From: Scenedesmus sp. ARA3
Lineage: Eukaryota; Chlorophyta; Chlorophyceae; Sphaeropleales; Scenedesmaceae
DNA length: 48,764 bases
NCBI GenBank assembly: GCA_004335835.1
Contig: RWJK01000884.1
Location: forward strand, 1 to 48,764
Direction of reading: 5' to 3'
A program made the position numbers and the translations under genes. Position 1 is the stretch's first letter, and each line of letters begins with the position of its first letter. Below, piece after piece: positions 27,816 through 42,400 of the stretch. A model generated the notes under the pieces. It ran no database searches. It was not told the origin of the DNA and saw only the letters and a list, made by a program, of their open reading frames with translations.

Positions 27816-30041
27816 GCAGCAGCAGCAGCAGCAGCAGCAGCGGCGGCAGGCAAGATTGGTCACAGTCAGCGGCGGACAGGATTCAATCAATCACAATCTG
27901 ACCAGATTGAGCAGCATTGGCTGCAGCAGCCAGCAGCAGCAAGGAATGCGCTGCATACATGCAGGTAATTTTGATTTGGCAGACGCCGTGATGTCTACAG
28001 TATGAGCTACAACAGTTCTAGCTGGCAGTTGCATGAGAGATGTGAGCAGGGCCGCTGTTGTGAGATGCCTTTGAAGGATGCAGCAGCGCCGTGGCGGCCA
28101 CAGCTGCAGCATGAGCAGCAGTGGTGACTTGGGCATGATAGTCTGTTGTGTGGGACATGACAGCTGGACGCACCGGTGCTGCCAGTGGCACTGTCAATCG
28201 AGCAGCAGTGAGCACTCAGCATGCAGGAGCGACATCATACACAGGTCACTGTTAGCAGTGCTCGCTTCTCCCCGAACTCCATTGGGGCATGGGGCTGATG
28301 GGAGTGTTGCGATCAAGGCTTCACTGGTAACTTGACGATGAAGGATGTACACTTGCGCAAGTGTCAGCTTAAGACGGGCCCTAGACGGCTGAGGTGGCAG
28401 CACCAAATGCAATGGCAGCACAGGGTTAGCGCCCCTGCTCTCAATCGCCACAGCCTGTGAAAGCGGACTACAATGCAACGGCTGCCGGCTGCTTGAAGCA
28501 AGCATATGCAGGGTGGCCAGTATAGGATCTAGTCAGCCGCCACACATACACGATGTAGTGACAAGCCCGTTGTACTGATTGCTGCCGCTACGGCGAATGC
28601 CACGGTGGGTTTGGGCCGCGACCGATCAGTTACACTTCAACGATACCAGCTGGTTATGGGTGTTTCCAGCCAAGAAGTTCATCATGCCATGTGTCACATG
28701 TACAACTTGGTGCACGGCAGTCAAGACAAGCGCCTCGACACATATGTGGAGAAGCCTGCATTCTCATGCTGTCACTGCAGCCATGGCCAGCTGGCAATGG
28801 TCGGACCATGCTGCAGCAGTCCCTTCTAGATCAAAGCTGCTGACACAAGGCTGACACGCGATATTGTGCAGCACGAGTCGATCTCAAGATTGACTGAGGA
28901 AGCTTCCTCATGAACCCCCACCGCAACCTCAGACATATTGGAGCAACCCACTGCTACTGAAAGACATCAGAGCAGCCTCTGCAGCAGGAGACGTAGCAAG
29001 GATGCAAAGCCACAGTGTTGACGCCAGAAACATTGTCAAGCTGCGCTGACAAGTTTGTGGGGCGACGTCTCTCAGGTGGTCAACAATCAGCCTGGACAAC
29101 CCCAACCCAATCAGTGCATGGTGACAGCTGTGATGCTGTTGACCACTGCAAACATACTACTGGCATCAACCCAGCAATGCAGCTCTACCACATATCATTC
29201 TGGACAGCATACTACTGGTAGGCAAATGTAGAACAGGATGTTGAAACTCAGGAACCTGGCACCATGGTATAATGTCAAGACGGGTGGTAAACAAACCAGC
29301 AATGCATTTCTACCACAAACTGATCTGGGACAGCATACTACAGGGTAGGCAGCTGTGAAAGACACTGAAACCTCGCGAACCTGGCACATCGTGCCGTGCA
29401 TCACATCACACCTGAACATCCTACACAGTACACTGCTAGAAATGTCAGCTCTGCAGGCTGCCTGTCTGCGCTGCAGCGGGCGTTGGCTGTGGCATCTTTG
29501 CAAGGCATGTGCTGCCTGCATAAGACGCTGATGTTGCATCCATGGACATGCTGTGCATGCACAACTGTGCTTCAACATGCTGTACGCTGTGTGCAACCGG
29601 TGCTACATGTGATGGGGGCTGTACTATGCCGTTCTATGTGCTCTACAGTTGTGCTCAACACGCGCTGATGTGCCTAGAACGGTGCGGTTGTGTGCTGTGG
29701 ATGTACGTGAAGCAATCAGCTGGAAGCGTGATCTCTGGCAAACATGACATAGTGCCAGTGCAATGCACCACTGCCATAGACAGTTTGTGGCACAAAACAC
29801 AGAGGAACTGCGGCATCCAGCTCTGCCGCATTGCAAGGAACCGCTTCAAACATCAACAGCCTGTGACACTGTGGCTAGTGTATAATCACCTGAACAGTAC
29901 TGTTGCACTAGTGCATGCATTCACCATCTCCTCAACAAGCAGCGCCGCTGCTGAACCATCCATCATGATACTCTGGCAGATCAATGCTCATGTGCCCCAG
30001 ATCTGCAATCAACTCTTCTGCTTGTGCTGCCAACTGCATGT
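27816..30041. other. Convergent intergenic region after RF1
   Basis: 2.2 kb between two stop codons on opposite strands. A short piece around 27977-27996 (GTGATG followed by ACAGTATGAGC) resembles the end of RF1. Two copies of about 120 bases occur at 29170-29270 and 29300-29395 (cagcaatgca, ctaccaca, gacagcatacta, gaacctggca). No gene was recognised. Confidence 0.6.
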
Positions 30042-33000
30042 TCAGGCCGTCAGCGTCAGGCTTGCAGCTGCCGTGGCGCTCTGCCCCGTCACTGTCACAA
30101 TTGTAACAGTTACGTTGAACGCAACGGGTGTTGTGGGTGCCCTGGTCTGCCCCAGCTGAGTGCCAAGGATGTTCAGCTGTGACAGGGTGGCAGATGCCGG
30201 CTTTGTGATGACAGCAGTGCCAGCAGCATTCCTCACAACCCAGGCATACCTGCATTTTCAGGCAGGGCAGTAAATGCAGCGCGGAGTCACCATTGACACC
30301 TCACTCTAACAAGGGACGGATAGCTGTAAAGTTCTCACAGTGTTGTTTGCAGTATGCTGCAGTGTCACTGTGTAACAGCTGCAGCATGCAGCCATTGGGC
30401 TTGCTAGTGAGCTGTTCATCAGCCCAACACCACACAATGCTGTGGAATGTGCTGTGCATTGTTGGACTTGTCACAGCAAGCCTGTGATCGAGTTTTTAGC
30501 AGCCCAAATCACTCACGTGATGCCAGAGCCTGTGCCAGCGTTGGGGTTCAGCGACTGGCTCGCCACAAACGTCACACTTCCAGACAACCTGATGCTTGCA
30601 GAAGCCGGGGAGAGTGCTGCCAAAGGCTGGCCAGTGACCATTACTGTCAGAGTGCCCACTTTAATAGTTGTGACGGGCGCAACGCAGCCAGCGTACGCGG
30701 TGCGCACTGTCACGTCGTACACGCTGTTGCCTGTTGCGGTCGCCACAAGCTCTGCGCCTGTGCTGGCGGTGTTGCTGATGGTGACGCTGACAGTGCCGCC
30801 TGCAGGGAAGCATGACACGTGCAATCCAGCTCCACTCAACACAGGGTCACATGCAGTTGAGCATTGCAAGTGTTGCAGGATTCCAACTGAACACCAACCA
30901 TCTGCTCACGACGGGAATATTGCTGACAAGGAGTGATCTGTAAGGCACAATGTTGCAGCTTCACGGGAAGGGCTTTTTTGGTTGACGTGCAGGCTCACCT
31001 GTCTTTGTCACAACCTTGCCGCTGACACCCGGCCGCGGTGTGAGCGTCCACGTGTAGATCTTGTTGGGTGCTGTTGTGCCCAGCGACAGTGTCTGCCGCG
31101 CAAACGGCAGCGCAGAAGTGGGGCTGGCAACTGGCACCATGATGTTTCCAATCATGATGCTGTCCTGATCGTCCACGATGGAATATGTGCGTGTGGCTGT
31201 GGCCACGTTGCCGGCAGCATCCTTTGCTGACCACGTCCTGAAGATGCACAGTGTGTTTGAGTAAGGGAGCGAGTGACAGGGTGGTGATCACCACTTTATG
31301 AATTAAGGCGGCAACGTGGCTGCTGTGGCACGCGATTCAGGGCTGCAAAACAAGTTACCAGTCCCACGCATCAGAAGAGGCAAGCCTACTTCAGCCTACA
31401 GCTACAAAGCATGACTTGTCGTGCTGGATGCCCCACCCTCCTCTATCAGGGGCTTGTTCTTACCTCTTGATGTTGAACAGCACTTTGTCGTTGCACTGTG
31501 CTGCCGTCTTGGATGTGAGCGCGACGTTGACGTCAGTGACAGTGACAACGCCGTCGAAGCAAGGGTAGTTGTCACTGGCAGACACCTCTGAGGTCGGCTC
31601 CAGAGCTGCATGGGGAGCAGCAGGGCTTGTCAGTAGCCAGTTTGCTTTGCACGCTACATGTAAAGCAATATAACATAACAGCAGCACCCATTCCTATATC
31701 TGCATGCTCAACATAATGCCAATGTTCAGCAGTCCACGGTCAGCAAGCAGCGCCTATGTACACCGCGACGCCCGGATACAACACAGCACGCGTGCCTGTC
31801 CTCACCTGACGTCCTCTGCAGGCTGCTGAAGGTCTTGAAGAACACCTCATCAGCAGGCATGGGCACACCCCACAGCGTGGGTGGCACGGTGTCTGTGTTC
31901 GCAGCCTTATCGCGGCAGTTGAAGAGGTCGGGCGAGCAGCTGATGTCGATGTAGGAGCGCTTGCAGGTGGAGGGGCAGCAGTCGCCGTCATCATAGCTGC
32001 AGCACAAGAAGATGCATTGGATGTCTTTCAGAAGCAGCGGCCGGCATGGTGGCATGTGTGACGGTGGCAGTCATGTGTGCTGCTCACATTGCTGATGCTG
32101 GCAGCGGAGGAGCAGCAGCAAGGGGCAGCATGGCGCAGCAACGAGCAGCGCTAGCAAGGCATCCATGTGCAGCATGAAATGCTACCTGAATGTGCTGCTC
32201 GAAATCACTCAACTTCTTCTCTACTCAACATCAGAATTCATGGCGCATGCTGGCTGATGAGAATAATGATAATGCAGCTGAGACACAGCTGAACTCACTT
32301 GCATGCTGCGATGTTCAAGTCATCATCGCACGCACCATTACCCCGGCCTCCTTGCCCTGCTGCTGCAGGGCAGGTTGCTGCAAAACAAGAGAGCAGCAGA
32401 GCATGGACGCATGCAACAGCAGCGTGTGTTATTGAGACTAGTTGGATTTGAGCATGCTGTGTCCTGTTGCAGTAAAAGTGCATGGTTCTATCAAGTTTGG
32501 TCAACAAATCATGCAGTTGGATGGCGGTGAGTCCCCCGCATACGGCGCATCATGATGCCTCTTCCAGCAAAGCTCTTTGGTCCCGGTGACATGACGTTGG
32601 TTGGTTTGAATTCGCAGAGTGCCACTCTCTTGGAGTGGTTTGCGGCGCGCACCTGGTGCATTTGCAGGCTCTGGTGTCTTCTGCTGCGAGCCAGGCAGGG
32701 TGCAGTCCAGCACAGAGGCATAGCCGCCCCTGGCAGCTCGAGCTGCACACCGTGCAATACACATACACACACAGCAGCAGCAGCAGACTGAGCAGGTCGG
32801 TGGGCAGCAGGAATGTGATTGGTGCTGCGCTATGGAGGTGGCAGCTGCGAATGCAGCAGGCGGCTGCAAGCAGGTTTGCTGGGACATGTTAGCAGTCCTT
32901 GCATGCATAGCTGCCTTTGGCAACCAAGTTTCATGCTGCTCTGGCAGTCAAAGCATACTGTGCCGCTGCCACACATCTGGCAGCCTTGGTTTGCGCCTCT

Positions 33001-33438
33001 GTGGGTGGCCAGCTTGTTGGTGCCAAGCCTTCAACGTGACCAACACCATGTTTGCGCACCTATCACCGTTGGGTCCCTGCACTGCATGTTGGTTGCTGCA
33101 CAGCTGAATGCCATGTCCTGCAAACAGCATTTGCACCCATCAGCGGCGAAGTCAGTGTGCAATACAGTAAATTTGTTGGGTTTTATAGTTATGTAACGTG
33201 TCAAAGCCTGTGAGCACAATGCAGCGTCAAGCATTCAAATTACTTGGCTGGCTGAGGCACCACAGTTATAAGTGGGTACCTGCCTGAATACAGCAAGCCG
33301 CAGCAATGACCGGATGTATGTCAGCAGCATGCAGTGTCTGGAACTAGCGATGCTTATTACTTTTCTACTGCTTCTCGCCATGCCGCTTTGTTTACCTTGT
33401 TGGGGTTGCAGGTGGCCTCGCAGCAGTCGCCCTGCAAT

Positions 33439-33479
<41 letters not shown>

Positions 33480-36400
33480 GTGGCGGCGGCGGGGGCGAAA
33501 GAAAACCCTTGGTCTGCAACACATCAGCCACGTGGTTGATAGTCATGAGGTTGGCTGATGCCATCCAAAATGGGAGCTTGCATACTGGCTGCAGATGGCA
33601 GTGGTTAGCATTTCAAACTAGCGACCCACATTTCCCGCACCAGACATTGGTTTTGGCCCACCACCATAGCCATATCGACCCAAATCAAAACACACACTAT
33701 TGTGGCGTACTCACCCGATCCCAGCCACACACAGCCGTGTTGAACGGCCCGCCGTTGCAGATGCCGTTGCCAAGCTCTGTCAGGCCTGTAGCTGCTCCCA
33801 GTGCCCTCAGCATGGCCTGGCAGATGGTGGCGTTGTATGTGAGGGTCTGCGTCTTGGCTGCTGCCAGCTCCGAGGGTGTAGCCGGCGCAGTGATCTGCAG
33901 GCAGTGGCGTGACGCAAGCGAAACCGGTTCACAGACGAGCTTGCTGACCAGGCCTGCATCTTGAATGTGTAGCAATTGAGCAAAAGAATGCCAAGCCAGC
34001 AGCATGTCACAGTACGTATTCTCACTGTTATGTGAGGACACAGCCCAACAACCATTGATTCACCTTGCCTTCTAGGCAGTCACTTGGTTCATCTAGCAAG
34101 GCCTTGCCGGACCTAGCAGGGCTGCTCAAGCTCTGTCTGGAGGCATAACAGATCCCAAGCAATGCCTTGGCACATTTAGCCACATGCATCACATGTGCTG
34201 CCGCTGCTGCTGCTCATGCATAGCCATGCACAAGAGCTTCTATCCTCTGGTCCACCAGTTGTACAGTTGCCAACAAAAACTTCCACCAAGCCTGCCAGCC
34301 GCACACAAGCAACAAACAATCCCCCTGAACGTGCGGCATAGACTTTGTGAGTGTCTTCACTGACAGTGCGCTGCATTCTGCAAAGAGCTCAGCACTCTCG
34401 CTCAAATCCCAAACACACAGTTTCTTCGCGCCCCCAGCCGCACCTGCAGCAGTCCCCTGCCAGTCACAGGCTTGCGGTTCTTTGCATTCCTGTTGGTGGC
34501 AACCCTCGTGGTGACAGTCCTGCCCTGTGCGTACTGCAGCGCCACTTGCACCGCCAATGCATCATAGTCGATTGGAGCATCCTTTAAAGAGCAGGCTGCA
34601 GCAGCTGTCGAGGCTGATTTAGCGGTGTAGTAGCCCTTGGCGCAGGCGACACAGCCGGCCTGGCCAGTTTTGTCTTGGTAGGTGCCAATGGGGCAAGGGG
34701 AGCAAGCCGCCTGGCCTGTGGAGCTGCTGTAGTAGCCAGCAGGGCAGGCGGTGCACTGGCCCATGCCTGTCGTTCAGCAGGACAATGGCAGCGGGGTGTT
34801 GCAAAAGGCGATTGCGAGTGATTGCAGCAAACGCTCTTGTGTTAGGTTTGATGAACAACCGTGAGAGAGGATAGTTACATGTGGGTCCTTGCACCATCTT
34901 AGATGGCATGAGCTACAATAGGTTGAACACATGGTCCGAGACCAGAAATGGAGAGTGAGCACCATAGAAAACAATGCACAGTGTCTCAAGAGCATGCAAC
35001 GAGGCAAAACAGCACACCAGCAGCTGCAGTGCCATGAAGATGGCTGGCTGGAGCCAGCTGCTGATGGTGCTATGCGCTGCACCGACCGTGCATGTTAAGC
35101 CAGTTGCAAGCGTTGCACAGAAGCCTCTACTCCTTTTGAAGCATGGTGAGCTCACCAGTTGTGTTAGCCATACTGCCAACAGCGCATGGTGTGCACACAG
35201 CCAAAGCGGCTGAGCGGTAGGTGCCAGTGGGGCAAGCGTCACAGGCCAGCCTGGAGTAGTTGCTCGGGGGCACAAAGAAGCCTGGTGCACAGGGCTGCAG
35301 TCACAGTCAAACACAGAAATCAACTGTGAGCGCCGATGTAACATGACTACATTTGCTTCGCTGCTGCAGTACAGGTGCTTGACCCCGGCGGTCAGCAGAG
35401 GCCACTTTTGTTATGACAGGGTTCAACTTGAAAGCACCCATGCCATGCCAAGTGTGCCGGTTAATCCAGCCGTCGTGATGAGCAGCTGCATGTCTCATGC
35501 ATTGATGATGAAAGGCCCATGATCTACAGCCAGCAGCTGTCGTGCATGCTGACAAGGCTCACCTCGCATGCAGCTGCACCCATACTGTCCTGGTAGGTGT
35601 TGCCGGTGCAAGGCCTGCATATGGCCGCACCAGGAGCTGAGTAGGTGCCCTGGCCGCACACATTGCAGGTTGACTGGCCTGCGGTGGCAGCGTAGGTGCC
35701 GGCTGGGCACGGGACACACTCCTCACCCTGCGTACAAGCATTGCATGTTTGGTGTGTACAGATGACTGTATATGCAACTCCTCCGGCTGTTCTGAACTAC
35801 CTATAGCTACTTGTTGATACATGTGCACTGTCTCAGTCCCACCGCCAAACATCTGGCTGTTAGGACATGCGGATGCTGCCTGGTATGGCAGCAGATGCTC
35901 TGGTCAGTGCAGAGAAGCCCACATGTCGCTGAATGTTTACAGCTGCTGCTGCGATTGCAGTCGGGCATCGCAGCATAACAGCAAGCTTGCTCTCGGGACA
36001 GTCGTTTTTGGCTGGAGGGCAGCCCGCACTGGCCAACACAAGCAGCTTACCCTTTGCACGACGCCTGAATAAGTGCCAGGGGGGCACAGCATGCACGCTG
36101 CATCCGTTTCTGTCCTGTAGGTGCCAGGCATGCAGCGCACGCATGCGCCTGCTCCAGAGGGGTTGCGAGGGTCTGTGGCTGGCAGAGGGCTGTAGCCCTT
36201 AGGGCACTCACACACATACTGCGAGCGCAATGTGAGAAAAGCAGCAGAAAGGACGGCAGCAATGTGCAAGCAAGTCAGCCACACCACGCACACATGAGGA
36301 GCGAGGATTGCGTGTGGTATGGGTGTTTGCAAGCCTTGTGCAGACAGAAGTGGGCCAACAATCCAAAGAGTGGCTTGTGACTTGTATTCAATGAAAAGCC

Positions 36401-39400
36401 AGCTGCTGACCACCTAGGTCTTGCAACATTGCAGGCAGGTGAATGCTGCTGCTCCTCAGTCTGGCAAGAAGCGTGTTTGCCTAGGCCTACGAGTCCATTG
36501 TGATGCATGCACATGTGCTTGCACTAGATGGTTGCAGAATGCAGCCACCGTTCCCAAACCATACCTCGACGCGCAGCGCTTGTCCCTTGTACTCCTTGAA
36601 CTTAGAGAAGTCAAAGGTGCAGCTGTTGGAGCCAACAGGGCACTGCTGCTGCAGCACCGTCTCCTTTGATGCATCAAAGCTTTTGATGCCAGAGCCAGCT
36701 TCTGCCAGCTTCACACGCAGCAGCATGCCCTCAGGGCACTGTGCAGTGCGGACCTTGGTGGTCTGCAACACAGTGAGGCACCGCAAGCAATAATCAGGAG
36801 CGCGGAACACAGGCACAGTGGGCTGCGCCCAACCCGCATCATTGTGGACAACAGACTGCAAGCTGCACTGCAGCACCTGGCCAGGCAAGTAGGGTAGCAG
36901 TCCAAGCTAGCATCAACATTGAACACGCCCACAATCTCCCGACTTACAAAACCATCTGAATTTTCAAAGGCAGCACAGGGCGCGTACCTTGGAGTCACCG
37001 AAGATGTACACCAGCCTGCTGCTGTTGCTGTAACCAGGATCGGCCTGCAACAACAATCAACAGTGCTCTTGTTGGCTCCACTAGATGTGGCATATGTGCA
37101 TCCCCACAGACAGGAACAAACACATACGCGCACGCACGCACACACCTGCTCCTGAGGTGCACCTGCACGTGGAGGGCGTGCTCGGTCATAGTGTTGGTGG
37201 GCAGGTATGGTGATCACCATGTGTGCATAGATACCTGCTTTGCAGCATACCTGGAAGTACAAGTCCTCTATGCAGCTCAGCTGCAGCAGACCAGGCTGGC
37301 ACCTGCAACACGGTCCCAAGAGCACGTTCATGTTGTCAGCACATGCAAGGCAGTGGAGGAAGACAATGCATGGTGTTTGCATCAGATGCATGCAGCATAT
37401 TCTGGACATGCTTTGGTAGCTGGCACAGGCGTTCGCAAGTGATGTCAGTGCAGGCCGAGGACTGGCGACTTCCCCACGGTTGGTTGTGTCATTCAGTAAG
37501 CTGGCAGTGCTTCCCCCGCATACTACCAGCAGTCTGAGTCGTTTGTTTTGAAACTAATGATGGGTGCACCGTGACCATGACTTAGCACCCACACCATCCT
37601 TCACCTTGCGAACGAGCAAGAGGGCTGGCCCTCACAGTCCTTGATGCTCTGCATGCACTCATCATGGTACTGTATGGATGCCTGCGTGCCTTTTTTCCCC
37701 GGGCCAAACTTGCTCATGAAGTCCTGCAGCACAGCCAATGTCACCCACTTTAGACGACCCTAGTGGCAAGTTGGGGTGATTGCAAACCTCAGGTGATATG
37801 TTGCTGATTGATGGTGTGGCAAGCTACGTCCAACCCCTGCACGCAAGCATGCCAGCCCCTTGCTGCATTCTTCTGTTTCTGCTGAAGTCTGCTAGCAACA
37901 GATCATACGTGGACATACTCATCACGCGGCAGTCTGGATTTTGGAAATGCATATGCATGCAGCACGCTCGGTTCTGTGTTTTGCAACGGTCAGTGGCACA
38001 GCCGACCCCTCTGGTGCTGCCTAAGAGCACTGACAGCTGCTTCATGTCAAGCTTACGTTCCACAGCGCAAGCCGCGCTTTGCGCCCTTCTTGGCGGGAAG
38101 TCAGGCTTGCTGTCACATCTCCTCCTTTTGGCTTCCAATATTTCAAAGCATCCACACCGTCGCAGTCCGCTCCGTCTCCAGGACTACTGCATACGGCGCT
38201 GCGCGACGGCCCGATCAACAAAAGCAGTCCAAATGATTGTCAGAAGCCAGACAGGAGCAAGAGAGGGGATGTTGGTGCTACACCGTCGCTGATCCATGTG
38301 CTGCGAATGTGGCTGGCACTCTACGCATAGTGCAGCGCTGCAGAGGTGGACGTCAGTATCACAGCCATACAGGCTGCTGTGTGTTTCATGATCTCACCAT
38401 TCGCCTGACTTTGCGTCCACCCCTTGAGCATACCAGCTGTCGCCTTCAACTCTGTTAACGACTCCTGGTTCAAGCGCAGGGAAGTTTGCCTCGCACCAGA
38501 TCTCAGGGTTCCAAATTTCGAACACTGTGCAGCAAGCAGCAACAACAGCAGCAGCCATTTGCGACCCATTAGCGTCTGGCTATGGAAGCCCACCTCAACA
38601 TGGTTTTTTTAGCAAATCATATTATGCTGTGCCTTCTGTTGCGGCAGGCAGTGCTGCGTGCACCAGCCCTGGTGATGACACAACAGCAGACTGTACTATG
38701 CATCACGTAATGGACAGGCGCATTGCTGTTGGCAGCGTCGTTTCACATCTGCATACATGTAAAGCAGCAAGGCCAAGTGCTCACCATGGCAGCAGCTACA
38801 TCTATTGCACCACAGCTACGCATACATGCCAAATGCATATGTGCACTCTGCATCATGATTGTGCTGAGGTATGATTGGCAGCACTCACACCAAAACTCAT
38901 TTTGGTGTTTGCCGACTATGCCGCCAAGCTTCGTCATCTCTGATGCCTTTGGGCCTGTGCCATCCTCGCCGTCTTTCAGTGGCCACTGCTTCCAATCGCC
39001 GTCGGCGTTCTTCCAGTATCTGCCTGCAAGATCAGCTACATGTTAGTTCTGCCACATGCCCTGGTTACACATCCTGCAACCCCAGCGCACATAGACACGC
39101 ATCTAACAAATGCTGATGTGGCAGCTGCTGAATGCATGTGGTAGTGTTGATCCCGTTCTACCACACAGACATGTTGATCTTTGTAGGCGCAAATGATGAC
39201 GTGCTTTGACGATACTGGAACCTTCTTGTCAGTGCCTGCTACACCAAGTACACCCTCAGGCTGCAATGGCTGCTCACAGCTGGTCGCTTTCAACAAGCCA
39301 TGCAGCAGGTTGCTGTCCCCAAACCACAACACGCATCTGTGTCTCAGACAGTGCTACAGCTGGAATCACAGCCTCAGCAACAGCATGCACACGCCACACA

Positions 39401-42400
39401 CAGTAGCTTGGCACACTCAATTGTTGCCGCCGCCCAGGACCACGTACCATTGTTTTCCCACAGGAAGTTTTCTGCAGAAGTGGATAGCACCGCAAGCAGC
39501 AGTTGTACACAAAGTTCAGACAACACGGCCCGGTGTGCCAGCCGGATTGAAGTAGACAAAATGCCGAGGCTCTGAGTCCAGCTGCCGGTCGCAGAGCTGT
39601 GGTCATTCCTTGTTGCAGGCACTACTAATATGGCAAGCGCGGCATACATGTTCTCAAGAACTGGTTGCTTTCCCGGGCGATCGGGATGCATGATAATGCA
39701 AACTCAGTACAGCAGGTTGCTCGGCATGTGCATCACACTGCGTGATGGCAACCCTCACCATCCATGCACCCTGGATTGCTGTCCATAAACCTTCTGGAAC
39801 TCGTGTCCACTCTAAGTTCTCCGACCTTGTGTTTGTCGTAGTCTTCCATGCCATGGCGGTAGCTGCAAGGAAGCCAGCATTACAGAGGTGAGCTTCGGTC
39901 ACGATCAAGAGAACATGGCTGCAAACAGGTATACACACAGCATGCCTGGCTTTACACTGTCAATTTGACGCGCTGACACGTCCTGCAGCAGCTACGTTGT
40001 TGATTGGCGCACTATCTTTTCCAATCTTGCTGTCTTTGTTGCTTCCTCAAATGTGTTTGCCTCGGATGCCGCATATGTCATCAGTTTGCGTGCATCATGT
40101 TTAGTAGTTTTCACTCTTTAATGTTCAGTCTAGACTATGCGTTCATTTGATTAGGACATCTTGCAGCTCAAGCTCATTTACATGGTGGAAGCACTGCTTG
40201 GTGGCCAACATGTAACAAGCTCTATCGCTGCAGCAATCACACGCGTACCTGCCTGTACCCCTAGGGGTACCCACATCAATGCACAAGAGACAGGTAGGGA
40301 GGGATAGAGAGGTATAGAAGTAGAAGCAGAGGGGCAGTAGTGAGGGGAGAGCATGACCTTGCTGACATGATCAACTCAGAACATGGGTGTTTTCTTCATC
40401 AGGACGCCGGAGACCCTGCTTCACAAGCCGCTAACTCACTCAAACCAGATCAGTCATATGGCATGCACGCAAGATAAAAACTGCGCCCAACCTGTTCACG
40501 TAGCGGAAGTAGCTTTGGCCGCCTTCGTGACCATTTGGGGGGTTGTCAAAACCGAACATGTGCACCCAGTAGACGCCACTTGCATCGCCCTGCAGTTCGC
40601 CAGTGCCGGCCCGGCAGTAGCGGCAACTCTTCAGTCAGTTCCGCCACCCTTGCTATGCAGTAATGCAGGTTGATGTGACTGTTGTGAGCCTTGATTGTGC
40701 ATGTCGCAGCGTGAACGTACATGGCTAGTTAGCCGTCATGTGCTGCGGTCATGCAAGGAAGTCATTGATCAAACGAGGACCCTTCTCACATCTTGCTTCC
40801 TTGGCTGCCAATACTCTCAACCTTTCACCAAGTGTAGTGCAGTGACTGTTTGCGATGTGCAAGGCCGTGAAGTTGGCTCCACAACTTCAACAACATGGCA
40901 AGGCAAGGGCCATTGTAGCACATGTAACGGTTCAGGGTGAGGCGACACCCTGAACCCTGCCTCCTGGCATTGCTCACCATGCATGTGTAAGGGAGCTGTG
41001 TGACTGTCCTCCAACCTCCGTTGTCTGGGCTGCTCAGGTCATTGGTGGTGTACGTTTCAGGGTCCACGCTTTCTTCGTTGTCACCAGCCAGGATGTAAGC
41101 ACATAGCTCTCTGATGCGCTGCTGCTGCAGGTTGTCTTCCGCTGCATCCAGCATGTCCTGCACCCAGCCAGAGTGACAGGGGTGCCTACACACAAACACA
41201 TGCACAGCATCATCGAGCGGTGGTACATAGCAATATAGCTGGCTGTTTGAGCAGGTGAGCACAGCACACGCGTCCCAAAACTCGCACATAGCTAGGTTTC
41301 ACGCTCAGGTATGCAATGGCAGCCGGAACCTTCGCTGTGAGCTCACCTCCTTGAGGCTTGATGACAGAGCGAGCAGCTCAACAAGCCACTGACGTGCAAC
41401 GCCACACCTTATGTGACGCCACATAGCGCAGTCGTGCAGTGGCTGTGCTGCTCATCATTCTGCCTGTGGCTACATCGATCAGCCAAGTGTACTTACACCA
41501 ATCACGCAAGTGTACTTATCCACATGTGCACAATGTCCGTTTGTGCAGGGTGTATTGCAGCAGCTTGCAGGTTGAGTCCTTGCCACACACACCTTGTATC
41601 AAATTTGCATTGTTTTAAACACATTCAGGGCATTCAGCATTCACTCATACAGCTCACCAGAGGTACTTCCCGCTGTAACTTGGGCCTGTGAGGTACTCAA
41701 CGTGCACCAGCCGGCCTCCTCCCGAGCAGTCCATCTTGGGCAGCATTGTGCCATCAGACTGCATCACAGGCGGTACAACATGAGTAGTCCATCAAACTGA
41801 TCATCATTTTATCAAAGACACATAAAACACAGCAGAGGGTGCGAGGGTTGTGTGACAGACGGTTGTTCAAACTTGAGCAACCTCACGCAAGGCTGCGCAG
41901 GTCACGAGCCACTGACTCAACTGCACAATCAAAGTCACCGAAAACAGCTATGCTCAAACTACTACATGCTTGCGGGTTCCCACAGCAGTTGCTGGTTGCA
42001 GCTTATGAAGTGGCAGCAGCAGGCGTAGGGGGCTGATGCACTGCACTCACAATTGCTGAAGAGGTGAAGTTCAAGACGCGTTGGTCTGTCTCTTCCCAGG
42101 TGTTGGCTTGAAGCTTGAAGCTGGTGTCGACTTCACTGCACACCACAAAGTACGCACACAGGCGGGTTATTTTAAGAAGCAAGCAACCCCATGCATTGTC
42201 TTTACATAATGGTTTCTTCACATACACAGAACTTGAGTATCTTACTAGTCCAATGTGGTGCTGGCATTCTGAACAGCAGCTGAGCTGTTGCTCCCTGTAC
42301 TGTTGGGGCGCAAAAACAATCAACAGGCAATTTGCAAGTGCAACAACTGCAGGCAAAGCCTGCTCAAGGCTATGCACTTCAGTAGCGGTTCCGCTAGAGA

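Noticed and set aside
28579..28854. Overlapping open frames of 74 and 91 codons in the convergent spacer
   Set aside because: No family signature, no splice context, no codon pattern unlike the surrounding spacer.
36500..36762. SUEL-type galactose lectin domain in the large protein
   Set aside because: Only a loose Cys spacing and an ALRVEV ending support it; not enough for a domain call.
40589..40632. Longer version of exon 40492-40589 beginning SCRYCRAGTGELQ
   Set aside because: It stays in frame and is not excluded, but its acceptor has a poor pyrimidine tract. I kept the shorter exon with the ctgcag acceptor.
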